This document shows, piece after piece, positions 33,480 to 44,488 of a stretch of DNA of 64,000 bases. Location of the stretch: contig OV884059.1 of assembly GCA_930367215.1 (NCBI GenBank), forward strand, positions 31,053,882 through 31,117,881, read 5' to 3'. Each line of letters starts with the position of its first letter. Within the stretch, counting starts at the first letter, position 1. The position numbers were made by a program, and so were the translations under genes. The notes beneath the pieces were generated by a model that saw only the letters and a program-made list of their open reading frames with translations, did not search any database and had not been told where the DNA came from. The stretch comes from Pollenia angustigena (taxonomy: Eukaryota; Arthropoda; Insecta; Diptera; Polleniidae).

Positions 33480-34060
33480 GATTAGCAAGTTTTGAATTTC
33501 TTTTTCTTTTGCAGTTTTACTCTGTCTACTCTCTTTCGCCTCCTTATTATTGAAGAGTCATTAGAATATTGCATTTGCAAAATAAAAAGAGTGTGAGTGT
33601 GTGATGTGGCACAGTGGAATAAAAACTGGCAGGCAACAGCATCATTAAGGCCAATGTCGTTGTATTTAAATTATCATTTGATGTTTTTATTACTGGTTTT
33701 GTTGTATTTTTTGTTTTTTTTTTTTATTATTTGCAATATTTTTCTATAATCTTTTTGTTGTTATTGTCGTTGTTGTTTGTGTATTTAGTGCGGTTTTGTG
33801 CATGATGCACGCATTTAACTGTCAGTTCTATTTCATTTTACAATTTCAATTTGTTTTTTTGTCATATTTTAATTTTTTGCAATTTTTTTTATTTTTTGTT
33901 TCTTTTGAAAAATATAATAAAACCAACAATAAAAAATGTATTTAAAATTTAAATAAAAGCGAAAATTGCCTTCACGCCAACTAAAAGTCAACTCAGGCCA
34001 GGCCGAGTGTGGGCGCTTTTGGCAAGCATCTCCAATTAAATGGCAGCCAAGCAGCCATAC
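33480..34060. promoter_or_regulatory. Non-repetitive intronic island; candidate regulatory DNA
   Basis: Patches with higher GC and no relation to other parts of the window occur at 33510-33660 (CTGTCTACTCTCTTTCGCCT, GTGTGATGTGGCACAGTGGA, AACTGGCAGGCAACAGCATC) and 33960-34060 (CAGGCCAGGCCGAGTGTGGG, GGCAGCCAAGCAGCCATACG). They lie within 2 kb of the kay first coding exons. Role inferred only from composition and position. Confidence 0.2.
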
Positions 34061-34203
34061 GCTTCAGTTTTTTTTTTTTTTTTGTGAATGAATAATTTTT
34101 TTTTTGTTAAACACTCACAATATATTTAGTTTTTACACTTTTTAGATCAATGAAATAAAATATGAGTAATAATGTTTAACTTGAATTGGTTGTGTTGTAA
34201 GTA

Positions 34204-35383
34204 AAGGGTGGTCCAACTATAATGCACGATGTTAATTGTGAGTTATACTTTATAGCGGCCCATACACTAAAAATATTATTGCATATGATATTCGCCATAT
34301 TATTTCAATATTGTCCTATATTATGCAATAAGTCGCACAATGGTTTCATTCATTCAATAAAAAGGTGAACATAACCTAAAGGAATAACATAAACAGCATT
34401 GTACAATGTTGCCAACAAATTTCACTTTAAAAATCAAGTCTTTTGATTGTTGCCAATACATTGTGTTACCTTCGAATACCACATACACATTGGCGATATA
34501 ATTGTATAATACGTAAAATTGAATAATTTTATTGCAAGTGTATGAGCCGCGTAACGTACAGTTTTTTGCCTAACTTAATTTAACATGTTTTAGTTTCACT
34601 GTTTGACAAATTGAGCAGCGTGTTAAGATTGCTGAAGCCTTTTACGAATATGGGCGTTCAATTGAAAATGCATTTCGTCCACTTCGTGATTTTTTCTTTT
34701 ACCTCAGTGGATTCGTTAACAAGCAGAATTGCCGCATTTGTTCAAATGAGAATCCATGAGGGATTGTTGAAAAGCCGATGCATCCAACAAGAGTGACTGT
34801 TTATTGCGGTTTATGGGTTGGCGGCTTCATCAAGCCGTACTTCTGCGAAAATGAGGTTGGCCAAGCAGTTACCGTAATGGTTTTCGCTATCGCGAGATGA
34901 TAGCCGCCTTATTGTGGCTAGACATTTAGGATGTGGATCTGAACGATATGTGTTTCCAACAGTATGGTGCCACTTGCCACACAGCCAACGAAACAATGGC
35001 TCTTTTGCGTGAGAAATTCAATGACCGTGTTATCTCACGTAGTGGTGACGTTTATTGGCCGCCACGATCATGTAATTTGACACCGTTAGACTTCTTTCCT
35101 TGTGTTGATTAAAAAGAAAAAGTGTTCGTCAATAAGCCAAGAACAATTTAAGAGCTAAAGGATGAGATAATTCTGCACATTAACGACATTGAACCTCAAT
35201 TATGTCTCAGAGTCATTGAAAATAAGAATCACCGGATAGAGGTATGCCAATGAAGCCGTGGCGAGCATTTGGCCTATGACACATAAACGTCATAGATACA
35301 TATTAAAAAACATTAAAATAATTGTCTGAAAACTTTTTGTTTTATTTACAATTAACATCGTGCGTTTAAATTGGACCACCCTT
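34204..35383 (+). mobile_element. Tc1/mariner-superfamily element with internal deletion, next to a kay exon
   Basis: The ends AAGGGTGGTCC..GCACGATGTTAATTGT and their inverse at the right (ending GGACCACCCTT at 35383) are flanked by TA. The reading from about 34590 gives an N-terminal helix segment (KIAEAFYEYGRSIENAFRPL), joined directly to FYLSGFVNKQNCRIC and then VTVYCGLWVGGFIKPYF, followed by QYGATCHTANETMALLREKF, SRSGDVYWPPRSCNLTPLDF and QELKDEIILHINDIE. The middle of the transposase is missing and there are stops and shifts. It ends 50 bases from the kay exon at 35433 and carries a nested MITE. Confidence 0.82.
34255..34550. mobile_element. MITE nested near the left end of the Tc1/mariner element
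   Basis: GCGGCCCATACACT at the left and AGTGTATGAGCCGC at the right form the inverted repeat. Inner pairs around ATATTATTGCA and TTTTATTGCA extend it. The target duplication is not clear. Confidence 0.65.
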
Positions 35384-35432
35384 TAAAATGGAAATTTTTG
35401 TTTTTGTTTTGAAACGGGAAAAGAAAACCTAC

Positions 35433-35522
35433 CTGTTGTACACTGGGTGTAGTATTTGTGCCAGCAGGTGAATCTAAAGGTGTAGAAGAACTACTCGAAT
35501 GGCTGCTATCCTGGGAGGTATT
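35433..35522 (-). CDS. kay: kayak, internal 90-base coding exon
   Basis: On the minus strand the exon is preceded by TTTTTATTTAG and followed by GTAGGT. It codes for 30 residues (78-107), a Ser/Thr/Pro-rich linker (NTSQDSSHSSSSSTPLDSPA ending TTPSVQQ). It is in phase 0 at both ends, so it could be skipped without a frame change. The next exon continues TCSQLIKAGLK. It is too short to stand out as an open frame; its splice signals and its join to both neighbours support it. Confidence 0.9.
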
Positions 35523-35628
35523 CTAAATAAAAAAAGGAAAACAAAAAACATTATTAATTAAGGCTGGTTCAAAAAAAAAAAAAAAAAAAATTTGGTATAA
35601 AGTTTTTTTTTGTAAATAATTTACCCAC
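35523..35628 (-). other. kay: Short kay intron (106 bp)
   Basis: Donor GTGGGTAAA at 35628 and acceptor TTTATTTAG ending at 35523. It contains a long poly-T tract on the minus strand (plus-strand A20 run), a pyrimidine tract for the acceptor side. Confidence 0.88.
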
Positions 35629-35859
35629 CTGTGTGTTTGCATTGAAATTGCGCACTGTCACTGAGGCTGGTGTTGTAGCTGTCGAGTTATTGTTGTTGTT
35701 GTTGCTGCTGTTAATGTTATTAGCAAAGTTATAATTATCCAAGGGATTTGTCATGGCAATTAGAGAATTAAGAATTTCGGGTGTATTAGGCTTGGAGCAT
35801 AAACCACCAGAGCCCTCCACACCCAACAGCGATGAAGGTGGTATATTTAAATTAAACAT
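35629..35859 (-). CDS. kay: kayak, first coding exon
   Basis: Encodes residues 1-77, from an ATG in a strong insect context (CAACAATG) to CAAACACACAG before the donor. It contains MFNLNIPPSSLLGVEG and the block NTPEILNSLIAMTNPLDNYN, followed by an Asn tract and NFNANTQ. The NTPEILNSLIAMTNPL block is what I would expect of the insect Fos N-terminus. Phase 0 at the donor. An AG just upstream of CAACAATG (TAGTAAG) means I cannot exclude an upstream exon joined here with a longer N-terminus; other isoforms from far upstream promoters are known for kay in Drosophila. This start gives a 603-residue protein. Confidence 0.88.
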
Positions 35860-37404
35860 TGTTGCTTACTATTATACTTAACACGATTTTTATATTTATG
35901 TAATTAATATTGAAATTATAATAATTATTATAAATTTTTTGTTAACACGAAAACAAAAAAAAAACAATAATAAAAAAAAAACTAAAAGTTAATTGTTTAA
36001 AACGCTTAATATTTAAAATCACAGTTAAAGGCCTTCGTTACGGGGGTGTTGTCACAAAATTGTTCCTTTTTTGCTACTTTTAATTTATTAAAGTAGCAAT
36101 TTTGTAAATTCTTTAATAATTTTGTTTTATTTTTGTTTTATGTTGAAATTCCATTACATTACATTCTTTTAAAAATCAACTGTAAAAAAAAAGAAAAAAT
36201 TTATTAATATAATTAAATAAGTGTAAAGAAATATGTTTAAAGTGTTCTTGAAAATAATTTAATTGAAATTAATGTGATAAATGTGATAAAATTGTTAATT
36301 ATAACATGAGAGTAAAGAAAAACAAAAAACAGTTTTTTTTAATCAAATCAATTAAGCAATTATTAAAAATACTAACAGTTTGCTTCGAGTATGATTTTAA
36401 AACTAAATTTTTCGACTAAATGGATAAATTTAAGAAGAATTTAATATAGTGGAATGTAGGAAGTATTTAATAAGGTGTGGTATTCTATTTTATTTTTTTT
36501 GCCCTTATAATTTATAGCGCTAGTTCTTTTCTTCTTCTAATGCCCACAAAACCAGCAAAAATTGCTTAAAAACCCTAAAATTCTTTTACATTTAAAAATG
36601 TAGAAAACTTAAAATATTCTAACAACAACTTGGAATATGTTTACTTTCAAGTAGTTTCATACGGGAACAATAAAAACTCATAAATCATATTATTTTTTTT
36701 TTTTGTTATTTTTTTTGCTGTAGTGGTCGTCTGTTCAAGAAGGCAGCAAAAGAAAAAGAGAAAAAAATACTTTAAATGGAACACTAAATAACAAAAAGAC
36801 GTTGACTACACAATAATTCCTAAAGTATAGAATGCTTTAATAGATTTGGAAAGACGCACAAAAAACTTCGAAGGAAAAAAACCATATGGGTATGAGATTA
36901 CCACGAATGTGGTTGGTTAATGGTTTTACTAAAAAAAAAAAAAAAAATTAAACAAAATTCTAACACAAAAATTAAAACAACGCAAAAGCAACATAAAAAA
37001 CATTCCCAAAATAATAAAGCTTATTTTAAATATAAAAAAACTGAAATGGGGTTTTTTCACATTATTTTGAAAAAAAAAACACTAAACTCTTTGCTTTAAT
37101 TAGTTTTGTTGTTAAAAAAAAACATTTGGCATTTCATTTAGAAAAAGTTTAAAAACAAACTTAAAAACATTAAATTTTCGAAATTAAACCAAGTGTCATG
37201 GAAGTCATGGGCAAAATCCCATAAAAAAGACAGCGACATAAAATATGCAGTGTTGACAGCTGTTTGGTGAAAATATATTTGTAAATAGGGAATCTTTTAA
37301 TTAAATTTTGGCGTTAAAAAACAAGCAAAAAAAAAAAAATACAAATTGAAAATTATGTTATATTTTTAAGAAGTTTTTTTACTTAAATACGACATGACTA
37401 TGAC
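35860..37404 (-). promoter_or_regulatory. kay: Region upstream of the kay first coding exon
   Basis: This should contain the 5' UTR and promoter for the isoform starting at 35859, but no TATA box or convincing initiator stands out in the AT-rich sequence. A CTTCGTTACGGGGGTGTTG stretch near 36033 is the only GC-richer piece nearby. No other gene is visible. Confidence 0.3.
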
Positions 37405-37782
37405 GCCATTTATACGACGTCTTTTCAGACACGTCTGTTTTATTGATTGTCTTTTAAACATGCTACCAAAAACCTTTTGCATTTTCACGATGTCTTTTCA
37501 AATATGTCTTTTTATGTCTTCTTTTTATACATATTAAAAAAAAAACTTGAAAAATCATATTAACAAACATGACAACTCATTTCGTGCCTGTTTTGCAGCC
37601 CCTCTCTTCTCTAACCCGATCGCCAACACATAAAACAACCGTGTTTGTTAGACATGTCTAAAAAGACATCTTATAAATACTGCCGTGTCTGTTTGGCCCT
37701 CTTAATTCTCACACCCGATCACCAACAAACAAAACAAACGTGTTTGTTAAACATGTCTGAAAAGACATTGTGTAAATTTGGC
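37405..37782. mobile_element. MITE with GCCATTTATACG-type ends
   Basis: The left end GCCATTTATACGACGTCTTT continues TCAGAC; the inverse of the right end is GCCAAATTTACACAATGTCT, then TTTCAGAC. CTATGAC and CTATGCC flank it as a likely 7-8 bp duplication with a mismatch. Inside, a ~75-bp unit (CCCGATCNCCAACA, ACAACCGTGTTTGTTA, ACATGTCT.AAAAGACAT) is tandemly doubled at about 37614-37770. Confidence 0.7.
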
Positions 37783-38395
37783 CTATGCCTTGTTAATATA
37801 ACAAAATATTTTTATTGAAATATTTTTATATCTTTTAAATGATAATAAAAAACAGTGTTGCAATTAAAAAAAAATTTGCTAACTTAAGTCCAGAGTACGG
37901 AAGTGCTCGAATTAAATTTAAGCGAGTTTTATTTTCCACATTAGGAAGAAATATTCTTTTCTGCCCGCGATAAAAAAAAATAAAACTCGCGAGCCGAGTT
38001 GATGTGAAAAGAACATTAAGTTGACGTCGAAATCGACAACGACTTAGGGCTAATAAATCAGTGCAAGTTAAACTCAATTTTTGGTTTAAAATGTGTTTAA
38101 ACCAACAAATCTATAAATCACTAAACATATAAACCATCTTTAAACGCATAAAATTGGGCGTTTAAACTACCAATACAGACCATATGAATTTGACAACATT
38201 TATCTTAGTGCTGCCACATTATTATTTTTTGCACTACATACAATATATATGGGGCAATTATTTACAGCTGTTAAGTTTAAACTACATATAAATTTAAGTT
38301 TAGTTCAACTAAACCAACGTTTAAACATTCATTGATTTGTTAGCCATTAGTATATAATAGTGGTGAATTATTATCAACTCAGCATGTCTCAGTTA
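37783..38395. other. Unclassified stretch with GTTTAAAC-type inverted motifs
   Basis: Between 38085 and 38345 the motif GTTTAAAC occurs in many versions in both orientations (GGTTTAAAATGTGTTTAAAC, ACTAAACCAACGTTTAAAC), suggesting an eroded inverted-repeat element. An 80-codon minus frame (37835-38077) is not recognised. Confidence 0.35.
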
Positions 38396-38775
38396 GCCAT
38401 CGTCCAGACTTGCAATTTTTGCTGCACTTTTTTAAATTCTGCTTTGAAATTGCATAAGAGTTCAGATTATGAGCTTCAAGTCTTGCAATTTTTGTATTTT
38501 TATCTTTTTAAAATTCTGCTTTGAAATTGCATAAGAGTTCAGATTATGAGCTTCAAGTCTTGCAATTTTGGTACTTATATCTTTTTTTATTTTCATATTT
38601 CATACATAAATACAAATAAACCTACAGCCAACTTCAAGTTGAAAATTGTGAGAATGACAAACCAAAACAGAACGGCAGAGTACATGAAACTGAATACCCC
38701 TGCACAATCTTCTCACCTCTCTCACCAAAAAACTCAAAAATTGCTGCAATTAAAATTGCAAGTCTGGACAATGAC
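38396..38775. mobile_element. 380-bp Harbinger-like MITE (TTA flanks) with internal duplication
   Basis: The left end GCCATCGTCCAGACTTGCAA and the right end (inverse GTCATTGTCCAGACTTGCAA) are flanked by TTA (38393-38395, 38776-38778). An ~80-bp unit with AATTCTGCTTTGAAATTGCA and TAAGAGTTCAGATTATGAGC is tandemly repeated at 38430-38570. Confidence 0.83.
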
Positions 38776-38865
38776 TTAAAGAAAAAAAGCCCGAGTTCCA
38801 ATAGATTGCCTTTAACAATCTTCAAATTTTAATTATTTTGAATTTATTCTGTTCTTTAGGCAAAT

Positions 38866-39028
38866 CTGGCGGCTAATTCTGGCAGTCATAATCGAATACT
38901 TTTTCGATTCGAAAGCAATTTTATTTTTAATTTTTTCAGTCGATGTTGAACGAATCGAAATTATTTTTTCAGAGTTGTGAAAACTCAAATAAATGCTTTA
39001 CAGCACTGAAAAAATAGTTTAGATTAGT
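38866..39028. mobile_element. Left half of the TTCTGGCAGTC palindromic MITE family
   Basis: TTCTGGCAGTCATAATCGAA, ATTCGAAAGCAATTTTATTT and TGAACGAATCGAAATTATTT match the left arm and centre of 50014-50262. The right arm is missing, and the next element begins at 39032. Confidence 0.72.
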
Positions 39029-39031
39029 TTA

Positions 39032-39353
39032 CGCTGGGTCTCGACGTTTTTTTTTTGCTAAGCATAAGCATAACCGTTGGCAGAACATGGGCGCAATAAT
39101 TGCTGATTATATTGCTGGAGAACAAGTGAAATTCCTTTGCTATAAGAAAACGTACAGGGAAATGAAATGTCAGATAAATGACAACTTATTTTAAAGCAGA
39201 TTGCTAAGCAATAATTGCTCAAGCAATCAGAAGAGCAATCACAGCGTAATGGATTGCCACTCATGGCAATATGCGGTTTATACGTCGCAAATTTAATGAA
39301 GCAATCAAATTTGACGTTTGTCGCAATAAATGTTGACACGTGGACACCCGGGG
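39032..39353. mobile_element. 322-bp Harbinger-like MITE (TTA flanks), copy 1
   Basis: The left end CGCTGGGTCTCGACG and the right end CGTGGACACCCGGGG are inverted-repeat ends, flanked by TTA (39029-39031, 39354-39356). It is in opposite orientation to the copy at 48247-48582; they share TTGCTAAGCAATAATTGCT, TGGATTGCCACTCATGG and AATGAAATGNCAGATAAATG. Overlapping frames at 39058-39508 are readings of the element. Confidence 0.85.
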
Positions 39354-39492
39354 TTAGTGTCGACTACAAGAATAAGAGGAGAAATTGCTTTCAAAATTCG
39401 ATTACGTTTGCCAGAATTAGCCACCAGATTATAGATGTGAATAGCTGCATTTAGGTTCCTTAGATTTCCAAGCGTTTTAAATTTGTTAATAA

Positions 39493-39606
39493 GTGCCGGT
39501 TCACACACGTCAAGTTTAACTCGTCAAGTCTTGAGTTTTTAGGAGAGAGGGGAAAAGTAATTGCATTCTCTTTTCCCTTCTCTCTTGAAACCTTAAGACT
39601 TGACTT
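39493..39606. mobile_element. Truncated 142-bp family MITE
   Basis: It starts GTGCCGGTTCACACACGTCA after TAA and runs through the centre to AAGACTTGAC, but lacks the last ~28 bases of the right arm. Confidence 0.78.
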
Positions 39607-39764
39607 ATTTTTAATTTAAGCAATTTTTAGTTGAAAAAAACCGAGTTGCCAATAAGATGCCTTTAAAAATATTGAAACTTTTGTTTTTTGGCATTCATTT
39701 CAAACATTCTGTTCCCTACAAAAATCAGATTAGAGATGCGAATAGCTAGACTGTCTAACATTTA

Positions 39765-39906
39765 GTGCTGCTTCATACTCTTCAAGTTTTAACCGTCAAA
39801 ACTTGAGCTTTTAGGAGAGAAGGGGAAAGAGAAATCCATTTCTTTTCCTCTCTCTCCTAAAAACTCAAGACTTGACGGCTAAAACTAGAGGAGTGTGAAC
39901 AAGCAC
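39765..39906. mobile_element. 142-bp palindromic MITE, divergent copy
   Basis: The ends GTGCTGCTTCATACTCTTCA and (inverse) GTGCTTGTTCACACTCCTCT flank the same CT/AG-rich centre; TTA at the left and TGA at the right. The arms differ from the other copies (AAGTTTTAACCGTC.AAACTT), marking a subfamily. Confidence 0.8.
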
Positions 39907-41897
39907 TGAAAAATTAATGAAAATTTTTTACTTCAAGATTTTTTAGTAAAAAATAAATGTAAGAGTTGCCAACAAGATGACTTTTTAAAACCTTTAAACA
40001 TTTTTATTTTTAAATTAACTTCAAACATTCATTAAATTTAAAAGTTTTTAATGCCAATGAAAATGTTTCTTTCATTTCGATATTCAACCGTTTTAATTTA
40101 TATTAATTTATTCTGCCATTAGATACTTTTTAGCTTTCTTATTATAAATTGTTTTTGTTTCCTTTTTTTCTTTCTTTTTGTAATTATTCATAGGATTTTA
40201 ATTAAATTCTTTTATCACCCAATCTTCTACAGACTTTATTGATCTCAAACACATGCACACACAAATACCCTAAGACATCATCTTTGTTTGTATTCCAGTT
40301 GTGCCTTAAATCTTTTGTCAATTCAAACTTCTTTATCTAACCTTTTTCTCCATTTTTTGCTTTTAATTTTCTTATGATTTTCTAATTAATGTCATTGATA
40401 CCACTGAGCAACTAATAACAATAACGACGAAAAAGTTTTTTAGCTCACACTCCTCTTTTTCTACTACCCCCACCCTTTTTTTGTAATGAGACTTTAAGAC
40501 TTGTTCCTTGTTGCATGCAAATACACTTGATACTCAGTAAACGGTATTTGTAGTCGGGGAAGGTAATATGGAATTTCGAATTGCGCACAGAAGTAGTCGA
40601 TATCGTTTAGGATAAAGATATTCGGGATCTTGGCATAGAGCTTTGATTATACTTGCTGTGCTTGCTCTTAATTCCCAATTGAGAATGATATTTAAGTAGT
40701 TTGACAGGAGACATTTGCTTTAGTCCTGTCAGTTTTTCTAAGATATTTTATTATCAAGCATTAGCAGCCGTTTTGGAATTTTTTTAATATAATACCTCTA
40801 TTTTTATGTCAAATTTTTAGTATAATTTTTGATTAAAAGTTTTCTGAGGGTGAGGTTATAATTATATTGTTTAAAATATATCGCTTGATAGTCTTTTTTA
40901 ATTAAACTTTTTTTTTGCTGTATTTTATCAAAAAGATAGAGTAAAATAGCTATTGAATGATGGCGGTGATGATGATGGCGGTGGTGGTGGTGGTGGTTTA
41001 ATGTTGCACGAGTACATTAAAGTTTATTTTTTTTTTTATTACGATTCATTAATAAAGAATTTGTTATTTTAACTTGTTTATTTTCATAGACATTTTGTAG
41101 CACTCTCGTTTAGCAGATAATTGAATTTCTGTTCCTAATTCCAAGCACAATCGTTCATTAGTATTCTGCATTATGTGCTAATAAAATGTGATAAATTTTA
41201 TTTTTATAGTGTTGAAGCATTTTATTTTGTATTTAAGTTTATTAAAATTTCTTAATGGAATTGCAAATTTTGCCAAAAATGTCCTGTTTCTTGTTAAATA
41301 TATTATAAATGTTTGCTGTCTCTACAAATATAGAGTGAAAGAGAGAGAGAGAGAGTGCTTTAGACATTTCTACTAGCATTTATAACTTTATATTAATGTT
41401 ATGTCAAGAGTTTGTAGCCGAATATACCCAACCCCTCCTTTTAAGTATTTGCCGTTTTTATTATGCGATTTTTTTTTCGTTATGCGTGAGTGTTTTATGA
41501 AATTTCATCACGTTTGTGGGAAGTTGTAAACACAAATACACATTTTTCAGCGGTTTATTACAAAGTTATAGTTGTGTGTTAAAATCGTGTTGAACGCCCA
41601 GAAAATATTAACATTTTTCTGTTTCATTATGGTCTTATTTTATGACCTAAACATGTAAATATTCCTTTAGAAGAAAAAAAAAAAAAAACAAAAAAAAAAA
41701 AACGGTAAAAGTATAATCAAGTAGATAAAATAATAATAAAAACAGCTGCCTTAACACACACTTTAAATTTTAACCCTGAATAAATTAAAATAAATGCAAA
41801 AACAGAAAATAAACAGTCATTTCCAACCTTTTCTAAACTAACGGCCAATTTCATTAAGTTCAGAAATAATTAAATATTTAACTGGAAGTTAAAGTAA
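39907..41897. other. AT-rich upstream stretch, mostly unique
   Basis: Non-repetitive sequence with a GGTGATGATGATGGCGGTGG microsatellite near 40965-41000 and an (AG)n tract near 41338-41355. A possible splice acceptor (TTTGTATTCCAG near 40300) is noted, but no exon can be defined. Could hold distal kay control DNA; nothing firm. Confidence 0.35.
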
Positions 41898-42160
41898 AGG
41901 CCCAACCACAATGTGCTTAAGTTTGCTTAAGCGAATACATGAAGGTTATATGTCGCAAACCATATTGAACTTAAGGAAACTTTTTGCTAAGTTTAATGAA
42001 ACTGTAATTTGCTTAAGCAAGGTGCGAGTCTAATCGCACAATCCGTACGGAATCAAATGTTTTTTTTATTTTGTTATTGTTTTTTTAAATACATTTGAGA
42101 GACTTTTTGTAAATTTTTGACAGAAGGTTAAACAAGGCTATGCATATTATGGTTGAGCCT
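41898..42160. mobile_element. 263-bp Harbinger-like MITE (TAA flanks)
   Basis: The left end AGGCCCAACCACAATGTGC and the right end (inverse AGGCTCAACCATAATATGC) are flanked by TAA (41895-41897, 42161-42163). GCTTAAG-type motifs repeat inside. Confidence 0.83.
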
Positions 42161-42215
42161 TAATAGTTAGATTTAACTGAACTTGGTGAACTTAATTGAA
42201 AATCTCATCCATTTA

Positions 42216-42342
42216 GGGCCATTATTACAACTTGAAGTTAGCTAAAGTTAAGATTAAACTGACAGATAATAATGTGTTATCTGTAAAAAAAGAGTATGTT
42301 AACTGTCGGATAACAGCTAACGCCAAGTTATAATAATGGCCC
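42216..42342. mobile_element. 127-bp Harbinger-like MITE (TTA flanks), copy 1
   Basis: The ends GGGCCATTATTACAACTTG and CAAGTTATAATAATGGCCC are flanked by TTA (42213-42215, 42343-42345). It can fold throughout. A second copy is at 53883-54008. Confidence 0.9.
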
Positions 42343-42345
42343 TTA

Positions 42346-43205
42346 AAGTTTTTTTCCTGGCAACTTTTAAACAAAATGTTTTATATATTATTATTAAAAC
42401 TTCAAATACATATTTCCTTTAAATAAGTTTTTTTTTTTAGAAAAAAACAAAAATGTGCATAATAATATTTTCTGTCTTTGGTAGTTCATGCTGTTATTTT
42501 ACACATTTTACACATGAATATGGGTCACAGACACCATGTCTGCATTTTACTTACTTGCTAACTAACTAAACATAATAATGATAATGAGAATGATGATGAT
42601 GATGACAGAGTGAATTTACAACACAAGCTCATGCATTTTCTGTGTTGCACAAAATGTGGCATACAATTCGTTTAATATTTTTATAATAAAATTGTTGTTC
42701 TTTTTGGGGTAGATGGCTGGACTACATTTTAAAATGATGAAAACCAAAACAGAAGGGATCTCATTTAACACCATATTTTTTTTTTCTTTTTTTAATGCAA
42801 GTAAAATATTCTCACATTGTTTTGCAGCAAAAACTTACAACTGGGGAATTTTTATTAAATATACATACAATATTTTTATAATTTAAATGAGCACACATTG
42901 ACACGCGTTTATTATTTATGGAACACATTATTTCTTTGACAAGACAGACAATAAGGAACTTACAATTTGAAACAATAAATAATTTACATTTCTTCCCTTT
43001 TAAAGTGTTTATTTTATTAGGAGCAAAAAAATTTTTAGTTTAAACTTTAAAGGGAAATTTTTCAAAAAAAAAAAAAAAAAAAAAGAGTTAGAGAAAATAT
43101 TAATATAAAACAACATTTTTCGTAATTCGACCATAACTGTTTATGCAAATATGAAGAAAACATTCTTATTAATATAAATGAATTAACATGTTGCGTTCAT
43201 TTGTT
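42346..43205. other. AT-rich, partly unique stretch
   Basis: A GATGATGATGATGATGACAG microsatellite lies near 42589, and non-repetitive sequence at 42480-42720 (GGGTCACAGACACCATGTCT). No gene is supported. Confidence 0.35.
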
Positions 43206-43690
43206 TTTTCCGCCTTAGCGAACCGATTTGGCGAGGGACCATTCTCCGGTCTAAATTTTAGCTTCCACTCAAGTCCGATGTTTAATTTAATTTTGCAAGT
43301 TTAATAATATAAAAAAAATTTAGAAAGTACCAATTGAAAAACCAAAAAGTACCAAAGTCTTCTCTTATAGTTTCTCAATCACTCTGGAATCGGCTAGTTG
43401 AATTTTACGTTTCTTGGTTCAGTATTAATAAAATCTGAAAAAGTACCCGTTTAAGAACGAAAAAGGACCAAAAAGATTCCTCTTGCGGATTCTTATTCAC
43501 TAATGACCTTGAATGTTTAGTTTTATCTTTTTAGATCCAATATTAACGAAAATTCAAAAAGTACCAGTACCAGTTGAAAAGTACCAATATTTTTATCTTA
43601 TAGGTTTTCATTCACTCAGAACCCTGCCCCTATAATTTTATGTTTCTAAGTTCAGTATTATAGCAAATACAAAAATCACCTCATGCAGCA
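43206..43690 (+). repeat. Truncated copy of the 12.3-15.6 kb composite repeat
   Basis: GGCGAGGGACCATTCTCCGG and TCTAAATTTTAGCTTC correspond to the repeat end. Three ~117-bp array units follow (CACTCTGGAATC, CACTAATGACCTTGAATGTT, CACTCAGAACCCTGC) with AAAAAGTACCAGT between them. Confidence 0.72.
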
Positions 43691-43711
43691 CGGAAAAAAA
43701 AGTGCAACAAG

Positions 43712-44230
43712 AAAAAAATAACCATATACGGACACCACTACGTGATAAAAGACAAAAAAAAAAAAAGAAGACCCGTGTCTCCCAGTTTTGCCCAAAGTCA
43801 TGCACTTTTCTTTTTATGGGCCCCCAAAGATTTGGGGCCTCGGTGGCATTTTTGCAAGATCAAAATCACAAAAAACTTAAAAAAATTCGATGTTTTTTAC
43901 ATTTTTTCCCCTGTTTAGGTCTATAGGTAGCAAACCGTTCAAAGTTCAAGGAAACAAACAATCAACCACAAAAATGTACCTAAGATCTCAGTGAACAACT
44001 TTCTAGTGCATATAAACTTCCTAGGACCAGTACCAGAGGGTAAAGCATAATTACGAACGGTTTGCAAGATATGAGCCTGAGAAAATTATCAATTTTTGCA
44101 AAAATGACACCGAGGCCCCAAATCTTTGGGGCCCATAAAAAAAGTGCATGACTTTAGGCAAAACTGGGAAACACGGGTCTTTTTTTTTGGTCTTTTATCA
44201 CGTAGTGGTGTTTGTCTATGGTTATTTTGC
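43712..44230. mobile_element. Foldback element with ~150-bp inverted arms
   Basis: The left arm (ATAACCATATACGGACACCA, CTACGTGATAAAAGAC, CCGTGTCTCCCAGTTTTGCC, CATGCACTTTTCTTTTTATG, CCAAAGATTTGGGGCCTCGG) returns inverted at 44095-44230 with few differences. The loop is about 170 bases. No coding frame or clear target duplication. Confidence 0.85.
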
Positions 44231-44488
44231 CATGACTTAAAAAATTACACACAGTGAAAGTAAAAGAAAGAAATTTAATGTCCCGTATATCCCCGTCGAA
44301 CACAAAACGAAAATTTGTTTACAACTTTTGACAGCGACTGTTTTCATTTAATGAATCTGAAGTGAAAGCAACAGATTTTTTTCTTTGGCCAATAACAAAT
44401 GAAGAAGTCGAAGAAATTACAATTTGCTACTTTGACTTTGGCGGCCCTTTTATCCCCAGAGGAGTAAAAGGAACAAAATAATATATAC
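44231..44488. other. Short unique stretch
   Basis: Near 44452-44478 CCCCAGAGGAGTAAAAGGAA is the inverse of a sequence near 62935-62957, indicating an unnamed dispersed repeat. Confidence 0.35.

Larger units (their letters stand above)
25475..35432 (-). other. kay: Long kay intron (about 10 kb)
   Basis: The donor GTAGGTTTTC follows the 90-base exon at 35432 and the acceptor TTTCTTTGCAG ends at 25475. The intron interrupts between codons (phase 0). It holds a SINE, several MITEs, transposase relics on the opposite strand and two GC-richer non-repetitive islands (26880-27420 and 33480-34060). In Drosophila the kay locus uses alternative promoters; one could sit in this intron, but no alternative coding first exon is recognised. 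Confidence 0.85.

Noticed and set aside
35569..35628. Extension of the kay first exon frame through the short intron
   Set aside because: The reading beyond residue 77 turns into Lys/Phe-rich poly-T output; the GTGGGT donor and the clean phase-0 join to the 90-base exon explain it.
39058..39508. Three overlapping frames of 67-93 codons
   Set aside because: They lie inside the MITE at 39032-39353 and its flank; the second copy at 48247 does not preserve them.
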